NCBI GenBank assembly: GCA_902764915.1
Contig: CACWXY010000006.1
Location: 1 to 64,000 of the forward strand
Direction: 5' to 3'
Source of the DNA: an uncultured Eubacteriales bacterium
GTDB lineage: Bacteria > Bacillota > Clostridia > Christensenellales > Aristaeellaceae
Length of the DNA: 64,000 bases
How positions within the stretch are numbered: the first letter of the stretch is position 1; each line of letters opens with the position of its first letter. This document shows, piece by piece, positions 32,666 through 42,049 of this stretch. A program made the translations under genes and the position numbers. The notes beneath the pieces were generated by a model. That model saw nothing but the letters and a program-made list of their open reading frames with translations. It was not told the origin of the DNA and searched no databases.

Positions 32666-35600
32666 AACCACTGACACTGCAGATGCGCGCCTTTGGCTCC
32701 TACCGGGACGAAAGCATCGATTTTCGGAAACTTCCCAGCGGACTGTTTCTGATTACCGGGGATACCGGCAGCGGCAAAACCACCATATTCGACGCCCTGG
32801 TCTTCGCGCTCTACGGCGAGGCCAGCGGTACAGACCGGAAAAGTGAAATGCTCCACTCCGACTTTGTGGACAAAAGCGTTGACACGGAAGTAATTCTGAC
32901 CTTTTCCGAGTGCGGAAAGAACTATACGGTCCGCAGAAGCATGCATTTCAAACGCGACCGGCAGACCCATGCCTACAGTTCCAGTGCAGACAAGGACGCA
33001 GAACTGACTGGCGACGATTTTCCCGCCTGCAAAGGCGCACAGAAGGTCACATCCGCGATTCAATCACTGATCGGCATGGACGCCGGCCAGTTCCGCAAGA
33101 TTGTCATGCTGGCACAGGGCGAGTTCCGGGCCTTTCTGCAGGAGAATAAGGGACGCACGGAAATGATCGGGAAACTCTATGACGAGCGCCCCTATAAAGC
33201 CATGGAAAGCCTGCTGTCCAAGGCCGCGCTGCGTCTGCACGCCTCCCGCGATCAGGCGGTCGAACAGATCCGCCTGTCCCTGAGCCCGGATACGTTTCCT
33301 GCGCCGGCCATGCTGACTGCGGAAGAGGCAGCCTGTCTGGATGTGCTGCATCCACAGCTGGAGGAAACCCTGGATATGCTGTGCGCACGGGAAAAAGAGG
33401 CAGCAGCGGAAGAGAAGACAGCATTGGAAGCAATGAAGGCAGCACAGGTGCAAAGCGCCGTTCGTCTTGAGAAAATGACGGAGATGCATAAGACGCGTCT
33501 GCAACTGCAGCAGCAGCTTACCCATGAGAAAACACTGGCAGAAAAGGCCGATGCCATGCAGGCTCTTGCCAGCCGTCTTGACGAAACACGCCGCGCCTGG
33601 CAGCAGGTGCGCCCTATGGAGCAGGCATTCTGCGAAAGCGCACAGCTGGAAAGGAACTATGCGGATGAGGAATCGGCCCGACAGACCGAGCTGCAGGCGC
33701 TGCTGGAAAAGCAGGCGGCACTGGATCAGCGCCTGAAGGATGCACAGGCATACCTTCCCATGGCGGACGCTTGCCGGCAGTCCGCTGCCCAGATCGAAGC
33801 CACACTGCCGCAGTATGAAAAACGGGAGGAACTGCAGAAAGCCGTCGCTGTACTGGAAAAAACGTGCGGAGAACAGACGCAGGCGCTGCAGACATACGCG
33901 GATACACTGATGCGGCTGAAGACGGAGATCCAGTCCGCGCAAGAGGTTGTAGACGCACTTCCCGCCGTACAGACTGACCTGGCCAACGCCCGGCATGCCT
34001 TGGAAAACGCCCGCAGCACGCAGGAAGCGGTATGCGGAAAGAACGGTCTTCTTGATGCGCTCAGGGATATTTCCGACAAGGAAAACAGCCTACAGAAAGA
34101 GATTGACAGTGCCCGGAAGGCAATGGAGACATATGAGGCGTGCGCGAAGGAAAACCTTGCCCTGCATCAGCAGTACCTGGACATGCAGTCCGAAGTGCTT
34201 TCACAGGAGCTGCGCAGGCGTCTGGAAGCGCAGGAAGAGGCCGTATGTCCCGTCTGTCACACGCATCTGACCCGGGAGGCGCTTTCTCAGCTTCCCGCCC
34301 TTTCCTCCGCCGTGATTCATGAAAATGACATCAAGGCACATGATACCCGGCTGAAAAAGGCGGAAGGCAGCTATCGCACACTGGAAAACACGGTAAGTGC
34401 TCATACCTCCCAGCTGAAAACACTGAAAGCGCATGCCCTGGAAACCGCTGCACGGCTGTCCCTGTCGGAAGATCTGGAAACCCTTCTCGACCCGGCCTTC
34501 CAGGATACACTGCTCTTTGAAAAGAAAAATGCTGCGCAGGCGATGCAGGCACAGGTTGCGTCCCTTGAGCAGACGCTGGAGGCACTCCTGAAGACCCAGG
34601 AAACCCTACGCGCGCATATATCTGCCCAGGAAACGATTGTCAGGGAGCGGGATACATTGACGGCCTCGCTCTCCCAGAACCAGCAGTCGCTTTCCCAGCT
34701 CCAGGGGCAGTGCCATGCACTGACACTTTCCTACCCTGACCTGATAGCGGCACAAAGCGCCATGCATGACGCAAAGGAGAAGGCACAGAACTGGGAAAAG
34801 GCCGCAGAGGATGCGCAGAATGCGCTGGCCGCCTGTCGTGAAAGCGTCAATACCCTCCAGGGGAACCTGGACGCCTGCCGAAAGCACCGGACCGATGCCG
34901 CACAGAAAAAGAAGGACGCGCTGGCGGCCTTCCATACTGCGCTAAAAGAGCACGGGTTTGCAGACGAAGACGCCTATCTTCTGGCGCTGGCACCGGCCAG
35001 GGAGGATCCGGAAGCGTATTTTTCCCGGCAACAGGCAACGCTGGACGACTACATAGAGGACCGTAAGATTACCCAGGAGCGGGTGCGCGCGCTGTCGGAA
35101 GCCTGTGCCGGCTTCCCTGCGGATACAGATATGGAACAGCTGCAGAAAGCCCATGAAGACCTGGTCGCACAGCTACGGAAAAAGGAAGAAAGCCTGGCAC
35201 TGCTTACACAGACGTATGACTCCCATGCCAAGGCACGTTCCATCATCCTCCGTGCCATGGCTACCCTTCGCTCCTCTGAGCATGCCTATCGGACGCTTTC
35301 CCGCATGGCCGGCCTGGCTACCTCCGCAGACACCAGTGCACAGATGCCCAAGGGCAGTTTTTCCGGGTATGCCGCAGCGGATATTTTCCGGGAAATCCTA
35401 TCTCAGGCCAACCAGCACCTGGATCGCATGACCGGAGGCAAGTATGAGCTGCTTCTGCGGGATGTCTCACGCGACAAGCGCCGCATCAGTGATCTGCAGC
35501 TGGACGTGAAGGATCACCTGACACAGACGGTACGCGATACCGCTTCTCTCTCCGGCGGCGAGTCTTTCCTCGCCTCCCTCGCGCTGGCACTGGGGCTTTC

Positions 35601-35838
35601 CAATATGGTACAGCAACAAAGCGGCGCGCATCGTCTGGAAGCCATGTTTATTGATGAAGGCTTCGGTACACTGAGCGATCGGGAGCTGCAGAGCGCAATC
35701 GAGCTGCTCACATCCATGGCGGAGGATACCCGACAGATCGGCATTATCTCCCATGTCTCACAGCTTGCGGAATCCATCCCTTCCCAGATCTGCGTCCGCG
35801 CTTCCAAGACAGGAAGCTTCCTCAGTGTGCATATATAA
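32662..35838 (+). CDS. sbcC: Exonuclease subunit SbcC (Rad50-like)
   Basis: A 1058-residue SMC-like ATPase. The Walker A is ITGDTGSGKTTIFDAL near residue 35. The central part is two long coiled coils rich in Glu, Gln, Ala and Lys, joined by a zinc hook, CPVC, around residue 529. The C-terminal half of the ATPase has the signature SLSGGESFLASLALALGL and Walker B region LEAMFIDEGFGTLS. It opens and closes SbcD on DNA ends. It converges with the ribosomal superoperon at a shared terminator. Confidence 0.95.
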   Translation: MKPLTLQMRAFGSYRDESIDFRKLPSGLFLITGDTGSGKTTIFDALVFALYGEASGTDRKSEMLHSDFVDKSVDTEVILTFSECGKNYTVRRSMHFKRDRQTHAYSSSADKDAELTGDDFPACKGAQKVTSAIQSLIGMDAGQFRKIVMLAQGEFRAFLQENKGRTEMIGKLYDERPYKAMESLLSKAALRLHASRDQAVEQIRLSLSPDTFPAPAMLTAEEAACLDVLHPQLEETLDMLCAREKEAAAEEKTALEAMKAAQVQSAVRLEKMTEMHKTRLQLQQQLTHEKTLAEKADAMQALASRLDETRRAWQQVRPMEQAFCESAQLERNYADEESARQTELQALLEKQAALDQRLKDAQAYLPMADACRQSAAQIEATLPQYEKREELQKAVAVLEKTCGEQTQALQTYADTLMRLKTEIQSAQEVVDALPAVQTDLANARHALENARSTQEAVCGKNGLLDALRDISDKENSLQKEIDSARKAMETYEACAKENLALHQQYLDMQSEVLSQELRRRLEAQEEAVCPVCHTHLTREALSQLPALSSAVIHENDIKAHDTRLKKAEGSYRTLENTVSAHTSQLKTLKAHALETAARLSLSEDLETLLDPAFQDTLLFEKKNAAQAMQAQVASLEQTLEALLKTQETLRAHISAQETIVRERDTLTASLSQNQQSLSQLQGQCHALTLSYPDLIAAQSAMHDAKEKAQNWEKAAEDAQNALAACRESVNTLQGNLDACRKHRTDAAQKKKDALAAFHTALKEHGFADEDAYLLALAPAREDPEAYFSRQQATLDDYIEDRKITQERVRALSEACAGFPADTDMEQLQKAHEDLVAQLRKKEESLALLTQTYDSHAKARSIILRAMATLRSSEHAYRTLSRMAGLATSADTSAQMPKGSFSGYAAADIFREILSQANQHLDRMTGGKYELLLRDVSRDKRRISDLQLDVKDHLTQTVRDTASLSGGESFLASLALALGLSNMVQQQSGAHRLEAMFIDEGFGTLSDRELQSAIELLTSMAEDTRQIGIISHVSQLAESIPSQICVRASKTGSFLSVHI

Positions 35839-35844
35839 AAGCAA

Positions 35845-35868
35845 GGCTCCGGACCGAAGTCCGGAGCC
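35845..35868. terminator. Shared terminator with UUCG tetraloop on the minus strand
   Basis: GGCTCCGGAC (35845-35854) pairs perfectly with GTCCGGAGCC (35859-35868). Read on the minus strand the loop is UUCG closed by C-G, an exceptionally stable tetraloop, followed by TTGCTTTTATAT. It lies 8 nt after the rpmJ stop and 7 nt after the sbcC stop, so it ends both the ribosomal superoperon and sbcDC. Confidence 0.92.
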
Positions 35869-35875
35869 TTTGTCA

Positions 35876-35989
35876 TTAGCCCTGACGCTGCTTATGCTTG
35901 GGATTCTCACAGATAACCATGACTCTTCCCTTGCGCTTGATAATCTTGCACTTTTCGCAGATCGGCTTAACAGACGGCCTGACTTTCAT
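35876..35989 (-). CDS. rpmJ: 50S ribosomal protein L36
   Basis: A 37-residue protein ([15 protein letters not shown] at the start). It is of the zinc-binding type, with C11, C14, C27 and H32. AAGGAGG precedes the ATG. It is the last gene of the superoperon: instead of rpsM, rpsK, rpsD, rpoA and rplQ, a terminator follows. Confidence 0.97.
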   Translation of the reverse strand: MKVRPSVKPICEKCKIIKRKGRVMVICENPKHKQRQG

Positions 35990-36014
35990 GCGAATTCCTC
36001 CTTTGCGTCTTTCA

Positions 36015-36236
36015 TCAGCTCTTGCTGCGCCAGGTGATCCGACCACGCGTCAGATCATAGGGCGAAAGCTCGACAGTAACTTTATCCCCAGGATAAATGC
36101 GAATGAAATTCTGCCGCATTTTTCCGGAGATATGCGCCATAATCTGGTGGCCATTGGGCAGCTCAACACGGAACATGGCATTCGGAAGGGCTTCAACGAC
36201 CTTCCCATCCATTTCAATGACGTCATCCTTTGACAA
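36015..36236 (-). CDS. infA: Translation initiation factor IF-1
   Basis: A 73-residue OB-fold protein of normal length. It binds the A site of the 30S subunit during initiation. Typical blocks are [24 protein letters not shown] and [13 protein letters not shown]. It lies between the KOW-domain gene and rpmJ with short gaps. Confidence 0.97.
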   Translation of the reverse strand: MSKDDVIEMDGKVVEALPNAMFRVELPNGHQIMAHISGKMRQNFIRIYPGDKVTVELSPYDLTRGRITWRSKS

Positions 36237-36240
36237 GTTT

Positions 36241-36537
36241 TCAGTCCTCCTTGCACAGGGGCTTTTTCAGCCCTAAACCGTTTTCTTCCAGAAAGGTACG
36301 CAAATCGCTGTCCTGCAGATGTCCGCTGGGGAAAGACTGCGTCAGATCCAGAAGATAGGGTTTGGCATGAACATGCATTTTCTTCTTTTTCTTCGGATGC
36401 GAGAGCTTTCGTGTCAGCCCGTCAGCGAGCAGCACGTAGTCTGCATCCAGAACCGTAAGGACAATCAGGTTTCTGCCTTCATCCCGACCCTGCCTGGACT
36501 CGACAACCCTTCCGGGTTCGAGTGGAATGCGCTGCAT
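36241..36537 (-). CDS. KOW-domain RNA-binding protein (L14e/L27e-like)
   Basis: A 98-residue protein with an N-terminal KOW/SH3-like barrel ([19 protein letters not shown] then [17 protein letters not shown]), followed by a Lys-rich segment (PKKKKK) likely to touch RNA. Proteins of this type, resembling archaeal L14e, are encoded between map and infA in many Clostridia. Their exact role in the ribosome or its assembly is not settled. The ATG at 36537 overlaps the map stop by one base (TGATG), so translation is coupled. Confidence 0.85.
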   Translation of the reverse strand: MQRIPLEPGRVVESRQGRDEGRNLIVLTVLDADYVLLADGLTRKLSHPKKKKKMHVHAKPYLLDLTQSFPSGHLQDSDLRTFLEENGLGLKKPLCKED

Positions 36538-37313
36538 CACGCATCCTCCTTCCACTGATATCCGGGATAGGTCAGTATTTCGGGCTTTTGTCCTTCCAAA
36601 ATGGCAACCGTATGCTCATAGTGTGCGGTCATGGAATGATCCCGCGTACACACAAACCAGCCATCCGGCCGTGCCTGCACATGCCAGTCGCCTGCGCAAA
36701 CCATGGGTTCAATGGCAATGGCCATGCCCTTGCGCAGTTTCAGGCCATGCCCCGGGATGCCAAAGTTGTACACCGCAGGATCCTCATGCATCTCGCGTCC
36801 GATCCCATGCCCGGAATAATCGCGTACGACGGTGAAGCCCGCCGCTTCCGCCACTTCCTGTACGGCACGTCCCAGATCGCCCAGCCGATTGCCGGCGATC
36901 GCTTTGGCTGCCCCTGCAAAGAAAGCAGCCTTGGTCGTGTCCAGAAGGCGCTGGTTTTCTTCGGAGATCTGGCCGACACCCACAGTACGTGCGCTGTCAG
37001 CCTGCCAGCCGTCAAGAATCAGCCCGCAGTCCAGCTTCAGCAGAGAACCTTCTTTCAGTATTTCCTTATCCGAAGGAATCCCGTGGATCACACAATCGTC
37101 GACCGATGTACACAGTGATGCGGGAAAGCCTTCATAGTGATAGAACGACGGAACCGCACCGGCCTTGCGGATCATGTGATCGGCAAGCTCATTGAGGTAT
37201 CCGGTGCTGACGCCCGGCTTGACCGCCTCGCAGACAGTCTCCAGCACTTCATACAGCAGTGCACCGGCCTTGCGCATTCCATCGATCTGCGCCTCATTCT
37301 TGATTGTGATCAT
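36537..37313 (-). CDS. map: Methionine aminopeptidase, type I
   Basis: A 258-residue dimetal peptidase that removes the initiator methionine from new proteins. The five metal ligands are recognisable: D in LKLDCGL, D in ADSARTVGVG, H in YSGHGIGREMHEDP, E in IAIEPM and E in HTVAILEG. It lacks the N-terminal SH3-binding extension, as usual for type Ia. Its start overlaps the adk stop by 4 nt. Confidence 0.96.
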   Translation of the reverse strand: MITIKNEAQIDGMRKAGALLYEVLETVCEAVKPGVSTGYLNELADHMIRKAGAVPSFYHYEGFPASLCTSVDDCVIHGIPSDKEILKEGSLLKLDCGLILDGWQADSARTVGVGQISEENQRLLDTTKAAFFAGAAKAIAGNRLGDLGRAVQEVAEAAGFTVVRDYSGHGIGREMHEDPAVYNFGIPGHGLKLRKGMAIAIEPMVCAGDWHVQARPDGWFVCTRDHSMTAHYEHTVAILEGQKPEILTYPGYQWKEDA

Positions 37314-37939
37314 GCCAATGCTCCCAGTGTATCCATGATCGACTGATAGACCTCTTCCATACCCTGCATACCGTCAAACTTCTTCAGAAGCTTCCGGGAC
37401 TCATAGAACTTGATCAGAGGAGCGGTCTGTTCATGATATACATTGAGTCGATTCAGCACCGTCTCCGGAGCATCATCCTTCCGCTGGATCAGCGTCTCAC
37501 CGCATTTTTCACATGTAGTGCGATCACCCAGCATGGACACATGATACGTCGCACCGCAGTTCAGGCATACGCGCCTGCCGGAAAGCCGACGAATGAGGTT
37601 TTCATCATCCACTTCCAGTTCGACGACGCAGTCGATCTTTGCGATGCCTTCCAGTGCTTCTGCCTGAGGTACAGTCCGGGGGAACCCGTCGAGGATATAT
37701 CCTTTCTTGCAGTCTTCCATAGCCAGACGGTCCTTGATAATATCAATCAATACATCATCCGGCACCAGCTTGCCTGCTTCCACATATGCTTTGGCTTTCA
37801 GTCCGGTAGGCGTTGCGTCCTTGATCGCCTTGCGCAGAATATCCCCGGTCGAAATCTGGGGAATTCCCAGCGCGTCACAGATGCGCTGCGCCTGTGTGCC
37901 CTTACCGGCACCGGGAGGTCCGAGAAAGATAATATTCAT
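37310..37939 (-). CDS. adk: Adenylate kinase
   Basis: A 209-residue enzyme that interconverts ATP, ADP and AMP. The P-loop is GPPGAGKGTQ, the AMP site is ISTGDILR, and DGFPRTVPQAEAL is the conserved central motif. The lid carries four cysteines (CLNC and CEKC), so it is the zinc-bearing Gram-positive type. AGGAG precedes the ATG. A strong hairpin separates it from secY. Confidence 0.97.
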   Translation of the reverse strand: MNIIFLGPPGAGKGTQAQRICDALGIPQISTGDILRKAIKDATPTGLKAKAYVEAGKLVPDDVLIDIIKDRLAMEDCKKGYILDGFPRTVPQAEALEGIAKIDCVVELEVDDENLIRRLSGRRVCLNCGATYHVSMLGDRTTCEKCGETLIQRKDDAPETVLNRLNVYHEQTAPLIKFYESRKLLKKFDGMQGMEEVYQSIMDTLGALA

Positions 37940-37973
37940 TCTCCTGCTCCTTTCTAAAAACAGACAATCATGA

Positions 37974-38002
37974 CACCGTGCGCTGCCAGGCAGCGCACGG
38001 TG
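37974..38002 (-). terminator. Strong hairpin between secY and adk
   Basis: A perfect 13-bp stem (37974-37986 with 37990-38002) and a 3-nt loop, 6 nt after the secY stop. The T-run (TGTTTTTAG on the minus strand) comes only about 15 nt later. It may be an attenuator or a message-processing site that sets lower expression of adk-map-infA-rpmJ relative to the ribosomal genes. Confidence 0.55.
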
Positions 38003-38008
38003 ATGGTT

Positions 38009-39289
38009 TTACGACATAAAGCCGCCCTTTTCGACGTCCAATTCAATACCGCGGATGCTCATCTCGCCCTGAATCGTGCGGATGGTTTCCAGTGCAACGC
38101 TGACGGCAATCAGAATGGAGCTGGCCGCATACGGAACGCTGGCGTTCAGACCACGGGTCAAAAGAGACGGGATCGCAGAAAGCACTGCCAGGAAAAGCGC
38201 TGCGAACAGGTTCAGACGGTTGACCGTATTCTGAAGATACTGACGCATGTTCTTTCCGCGCTGACCAGGGATGGTAGCACCCTGCATGATCAGCTGTTCA
38301 GCCTGCTTCTTGGGATCAAAGGAAATGGAAGAATAGAAATAGGTAAAGGCAATGATCAGCAGAGCAGAAATGAGGATATACAGCACACTGCCATTGCTCA
38401 TGTTCACCATCCACCAACGGGTAAAACCGCGGTTTGCCTGCGGGTCAACCAGCTGAATAATAGTGGACGGGAAAGCCATAAAGGAATACGCAAAGATCAG
38501 AGGCATAACACCCACGGAGATGACCTTCAGTGCCATACGGGTGTTCTGTCCGCCGTATACCCGGCGGCCCTTGGTTTGCTTGGCAATCTGCAGGGGAATC
38601 CTGCGCTCGCCAAGCTCCACAAAGGTCACGAGCACGGTCAGGACCACGGCTACGAGAATAACCACGATCACATTAATCCAACCGGAAGTGGTGCCGTTGG
38701 CGCTGGCATTGGTGAAGCCGGACACGATACCATTGAACAGGTTGGAGATGATGCCCACAAAGATCAGCAGGGAGATACCGTTGCCGATACCCTTGTCCGT
38801 GATCTGCTCGCCCAGCCACATGGCAAATGCCGTGCCGCCAGCCATGGAAATACCGACCAGGAGATAATTGATCCAGCCGGATTTCATGTAATTCAGGCCG
38901 GCTACGAGACCGATCGCCTGCAGAGCTGCCAGGCCAACGGTCACATAGCGGGTAATGCGGGTAATCTTTTCACGTCCTGCGCCCGATTCATCCTGCTGCA
39001 TTCTCTCCAGTGCCGGAATAGCAATGCAGAGAAGCTGCATGATAATGGATGCATTGATATAGGGTGTAATGCCCATGGCCATGATCGTCATGTTGCTGAA
39101 GCTGTTACCGGTCATCATGTTGACCAGCTGCAGAAGCGGCAGGTCCATGGAAGATCCGAGACGCGACTTGTCAATGCCGGGCGCCGGAATCACAGACACC
39201 AGGCGATAGATCAGCAGCATGCCAAAGGTATACAGAAGCTTTTTGCGCAGATCCTTATTGGCCCAAACTTTACGAAGTGACTCGACCAT
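38009..39289 (-). CDS. secY: Preprotein translocase subunit SecY
   Basis: A 426-residue channel-forming subunit of the Sec translocon with ten membrane segments. Conserved stretches are PGIDKSRLG, LGITPYINASIIMQLL-like MGITPYINASIIMQLL, and the cytoplasmic loops ELGERRIPLQIAKQTKGR and DPKKQAEQLIMQGATIPGQR that contact SecA and the ribosome. Length is normal. It starts one base after the rplO stop, the usual place in the spc operon. Confidence 0.97.
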   Translation of the reverse strand: MVESLRKVWANKDLRKKLLYTFGMLLIYRLVSVIPAPGIDKSRLGSSMDLPLLQLVNMMTGNSFSNMTIMAMGITPYINASIIMQLLCIAIPALERMQQDESGAGREKITRITRYVTVGLAALQAIGLVAGLNYMKSGWINYLLVGISMAGGTAFAMWLGEQITDKGIGNGISLLIFVGIISNLFNGIVSGFTNASANGTTSGWINVIVVILVAVVLTVLVTFVELGERRIPLQIAKQTKGRRVYGGQNTRMALKVISVGVMPLIFAYSFMAFPSTIIQLVDPQANRGFTRWWMVNMSNGSVLYILISALLIIAFTYFYSSISFDPKKQAEQLIMQGATIPGQRGKNMRQYLQNTVNRLNLFAALFLAVLSAIPSLLTRGLNASVPYAASSILIAVSVALETIRTIQGEMSIRGIELDVEKGGFMS

Positions 39290-39290
39290 T

Positions 39291-39731
39291 TCAGATCACC
39301 TCGGCTTTCCCGCCGAGAGCCTCGATCTTTTCTTTTGCTGAGGCAGTAAATTTGGCGGCCTTGACGGTGAGCTTCTTGGTCAGCTCACCATCGCCCATAA
39401 TTTTCACGCCGTCCAGAGTCTTTCTGATAATCCCGGCATCCAACAATGCCTGGGCATCTACTGTGAATCCATCCTCAAAGCAATTGAGGCGTTCCACGTT
39501 CACAGCAGCATATTCGGTTCCAAAGATATTGGTAAAGCCCTTCTTCGGAACACGACGATACAGGGGCATCTGGCCGCCCTCAAATCCGGGGCGCTTTCCG
39601 CCGCCAGAACGTGCCTTTGCACCCTTGTGGCCTTTGCCGGAGGTCTTGCCCAATCCGGAACCCACGCCACGACCCAGGCGCTTTGCAGCGGTGGTAGATC
39701 CCTCTGCGGGATGCAGCTCGTGCAGTCTCAT
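39291..39731 (-). CDS. rplO: 50S ribosomal protein L15
   Basis: A 146-residue protein of normal length, with the Gly-rich, basic N-terminus ([20 protein letters not shown]) that threads into 23S rRNA and the globular C-terminus ending in [10 protein letters not shown]. It is directly before secY in the operon. Confidence 0.97.
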   Translation of the reverse strand: MRLHELHPAEGSTTAAKRLGRGVGSGLGKTSGKGHKGAKARSGGGKRPGFEGGQMPLYRRVPKKGFTNIFGTEYAAVNVERLNCFEDGFTVDAQALLDAGIIRKTLDGVKIMGDGELTKKLTVKAAKFTASAKEKIEALGGKAEVI

Positions 39732-39743
39732 GGGAATTCCTCC

Positions 39744-39926
39744 TTACTCATTCACTTCTTCGACCTTCACCATGTGCTTCACGATGAAGATCTGCCCGCG
39801 TACAGCGGGATTGTCGGGCTGAAGAACGGTCTGACCGACTTTCTTCAGGCCGAGAGCAGCTACCGTTGCCTTGTGCTTGGGCAGGGAGGCAATGGGAGAT
39901 TTGGTCAAGGTAATCTTGAGCTTCAT
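39744..39926 (-). CDS. rpmD: 50S ribosomal protein L30
   Basis: A 60-residue protein of the short bacterial form (KITLTKSPIASLPKHKATV at the start, PAVRGQIFIVKHMVKVEEV at the end). It lies between rpsE and rplO, as in other Firmicutes. AAGGAGG precedes the ATG. Confidence 0.96.
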   Translation of the reverse strand: MKLKITLTKSPIASLPKHKATVAALGLKKVGQTVLQPDNPAVRGQIFIVKHMVKVEEVNE

Positions 39927-39940
39927 CTTATGTTTCCTCC

Positions 39941-40438
39941 TTATCCAAGAACTTCTTCAACGGTCTTGCCGCGCATCCGAGCGACTTCTTCCGGGCTGCG
40001 CAGAAGCTTGAGTGCTTCAAGGGTAGCCTTCACAGTATTGATCGGATTATTGGTGCCGAAAGACTTGGTACGAATGTTACGTACACCAGCCATTTCCAGC
40101 ACGGCACGGGCAGCACCACCGGCAATCACACCAGTGCCTTCGGGAGCGGGGATCAGAACAACCTTGGCGGTTGAATAGTATCCGGTCGCTTCATGCGGCA
40201 GGGTGGTTCCACTCAGCGGAACGGTCACCATGTTCTTTTTTGCATCCTCGTTGGCCTTGCGGATGGCTTCAGGAATTTCCACAGCCTTACCCATCCCGGC
40301 GCCAACGTGGCCCTGCTCGTCGCCAATGACCACGAGCGCGGAGAACCTGGCGTTGCGACCGCCCTTAACGGTCTTGGACACGCGGTTGACAGCAACCAGA
40401 CGGTCCTTAAATTCGCTATTCTGTTCGTAGCGTTGCAT
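39941..40438 (-). CDS. rpsE: 30S ribosomal protein S5
   Basis: A 165-residue protein with the double-stranded-RNA-binding-like N-terminal domain ([19 protein letters not shown]) and the S5 C-terminal domain ([23 protein letters not shown]). It is important for decoding accuracy; the loop where spectinomycin-resistance changes map (VSKTVKGGR) is of the sensitive, normal form. Confidence 0.97.
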   Translation of the reverse strand: MQRYEQNSEFKDRLVAVNRVSKTVKGGRNARFSALVVIGDEQGHVGAGMGKAVEIPEAIRKANEDAKKNMVTVPLSGTTLPHEATGYYSTAKVVLIPAPEGTGVIAGGAARAVLEMAGVRNIRTKSFGTNNPINTVKATLEALKLLRSPEEVARMRGKTVEEVLG

Positions 40439-40455
40439 TGCGTGTGTCCTCCTTT

Positions 40456-40824
40456 TTAGAATTCGAGTCCGGCTTCACGAGCACCATTGGCAACCTCTGC
40501 CACGCGGCCAGTGTAGACATAGCCGCCACGGTCAAAGACCACGGTCTTGATGCCGGCCTGGACAGCACGCTCGCCCAGGAGCTTGCCAACCAGTTTGGCT
40601 GCGCCCTTCTTATCGACCTCGTCCAGCTGGCTTTTCAGCTGCGGATCGAGCGTAGAAGCGCTGACAAGCGTTGCACCCTTCACATCATCAATGATCTGGG
40701 CCTGGATATGCTTGTTGGAACGATAAACAGACAGACGCGGCATTTCAGGGGTGCCGCTGATCTTCCTGCGGACGCGTGCGTGACGAATCTCGCGCACTTC
40801 ATTACGGTCGCGCTTTTTGAACAT
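40456..40824 (-). CDS. rplR: 50S ribosomal protein L18
   Basis: A 122-residue 5S-rRNA-binding protein ([23 protein letters not shown] near the start, [26 protein letters not shown] at the C-terminus, read as two blocks). It is in the standard position between rplF and rpsE. Confidence 0.96.
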   Translation of the reverse strand: MFKKRDRNEVREIRHARVRRKISGTPEMPRLSVYRSNKHIQAQIIDDVKGATLVSASTLDPQLKSQLDEVDKKGAAKLVGKLLGERAVQAGIKTVVFDRGGYVYTGRVAEVANGAREAGLEF

Positions 40825-40842
40825 TTGCAGTCACTCCCTCTC

Positions 40843-41391
40843 TTACTTCTTACCGGTCTTGCCTTCCTTACGGCGGATGTGCTCACCCTGATACTTGATG
40901 CCCTTGCCCAGATAGGGTTCCGGCTTACGGATGGCACGGATGTCAGCAGCCATGTTGCCCACAGCCTGACGGTCGGCACCCTCGATCACCATGGTGGTAT
41001 CGTTCGGCGTCTTGAAGGTAATGCCTTCCGGCGCGTTCAGATGCACAGGATGAGAGAAGCCGATATTGATTTCGATGGACTTGCCATCGCCTGCAGCCTT
41101 GGCCTTATAGCCGGTGCCGACCATTTCCAGCGTCTTGCTGAAGCCGGTGGTTACACCAACGACCATGTTGTGCAGCAGTGCACGATACAGACCATGATAT
41201 GCCTTGGTCTGCTTTTCTTCATTGGGGCGGGAGAGGACCAGAACATTGCCCTCCTGCTTGACGGTGATGATCTTGTTCACCTGCTGGCAGAGCGTGGCCT
41301 TGGGGCCCTTAACTGTCACCAGGTTGTTGTCGTCAATCGTAACCGTCACGCCCGCGGGAACTGTAATCGGAAGCTTTCCGATACGAGACAT
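40843..41391 (-). CDS. rplF: 50S ribosomal protein L6
   Basis: A 182-residue protein with two similar alpha/beta domains (SRIGKLPITVPAGVTV at the start, and KGIKYQGEHIRRKEGKTGKK at the end, the conserved RNA-contacting tail). It binds near the sarcin-ricin loop. Normal length and position. Confidence 0.97.
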   Translation of the reverse strand: MSRIGKLPITVPAGVTVTIDDNNLVTVKGPKATLCQQVNKIITVKQEGNVLVLSRPNEEKQTKAYHGLYRALLHNMVVGVTTGFSKTLEMVGTGYKAKAAGDGKSIEINIGFSHPVHLNAPEGITFKTPNDTTMVIEGADRQAVGNMAADIRAIRKPEPYLGKGIKYQGEHIRRKEGKTGKK

Positions 41392-41412
41392 AATTACACC
41401 TCCAGACGTCGG

Positions 41413-41814
41413 TTACCAAATGAAGGCGAGTACTTCGCCGCCAAGGTTATTCTTGCGTGCATTCTTATCTGTCATAACACCCTTGCTGGTGCTGATGATG
41501 GCAATACCCAGACCGCCGAACACCTTCGGCAGTTCTTCGCAGCTCGCGTACACGCGAAGACCTGGCTTGCTGATGCGCTTGAGACCCGCGATAACAGGGG
41601 TCTGCTTGCCATCCACATACTTCAGGGTAATCTTCAGGGTACCCTGAACACCATCATTGATGTTTTCTACCGATTTGATATAGCCCTCTTCCAGCAGGAT
41701 CTTGGCGATCGCTTTCTTGGTATTGCTGGCGGGCATCTCCACCGTATCATGCTTTGCGACCTGTGCGTTGCGGATGCGGGTGAGCATATCGGCGATGGGA
41801 TCATTCACAACCAT
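41413..41814 (-). CDS. rpsH: 30S ribosomal protein S8
   Basis: A 133-residue primary binder of 16S rRNA helix 21 ([14 protein letters not shown] at the start, [22 protein letters not shown] at the end, shortened here). In other bacteria it represses its own operon by binding the mRNA near rplE. Normal length and position. Confidence 0.97.
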   Translation of the reverse strand: MVVNDPIADMLTRIRNAQVAKHDTVEMPASNTKKAIAKILLEEGYIKSVENINDGVQGTLKITLKYVDGKQTPVIAGLKRISKPGLRVYASCEELPKVFGGLGIAIISTSKGVMTDKNARKNNLGGEVLAFIW

Positions 41815-41844
41815 GATAGAACCTCCTTCCGTTCTTCTCCCCGC

Positions 41845-42030
41845 TTACCAACTGGCCTTGCGGACACCGGGGATTTGGCCTTTGTAGGCCAGCTCTCTGA
41901 AGCAGATACGGCATACGCCATACTTGCGCAGGACCGAGTGCGGACGACCGCACAGGCGGCAACGGGTATAAGCGCGGGTGGAGTACTTAGGCGTTCTAGC
42001 CTGCTTGAGTTTCATGCTCAGCTTTGCCAC
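41845..42030 (-). CDS. rpsZ: 30S ribosomal protein S14, zinc type
   Basis: A 61-residue short form of S14 with the zinc ligands CRLC and CRIC, typical of Gram-positive bacteria. The end IPGVRKASW is the conserved C-terminus. Confidence 0.97.
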   Translation of the reverse strand: MAKLSMKLKQARTPKYSTRAYTRCRLCGRPHSVLRKYGVCRICFRELAYKGQIPGVRKASW

Positions 42031-42049
42031 TGTATTTTTCCTCCTTCAA

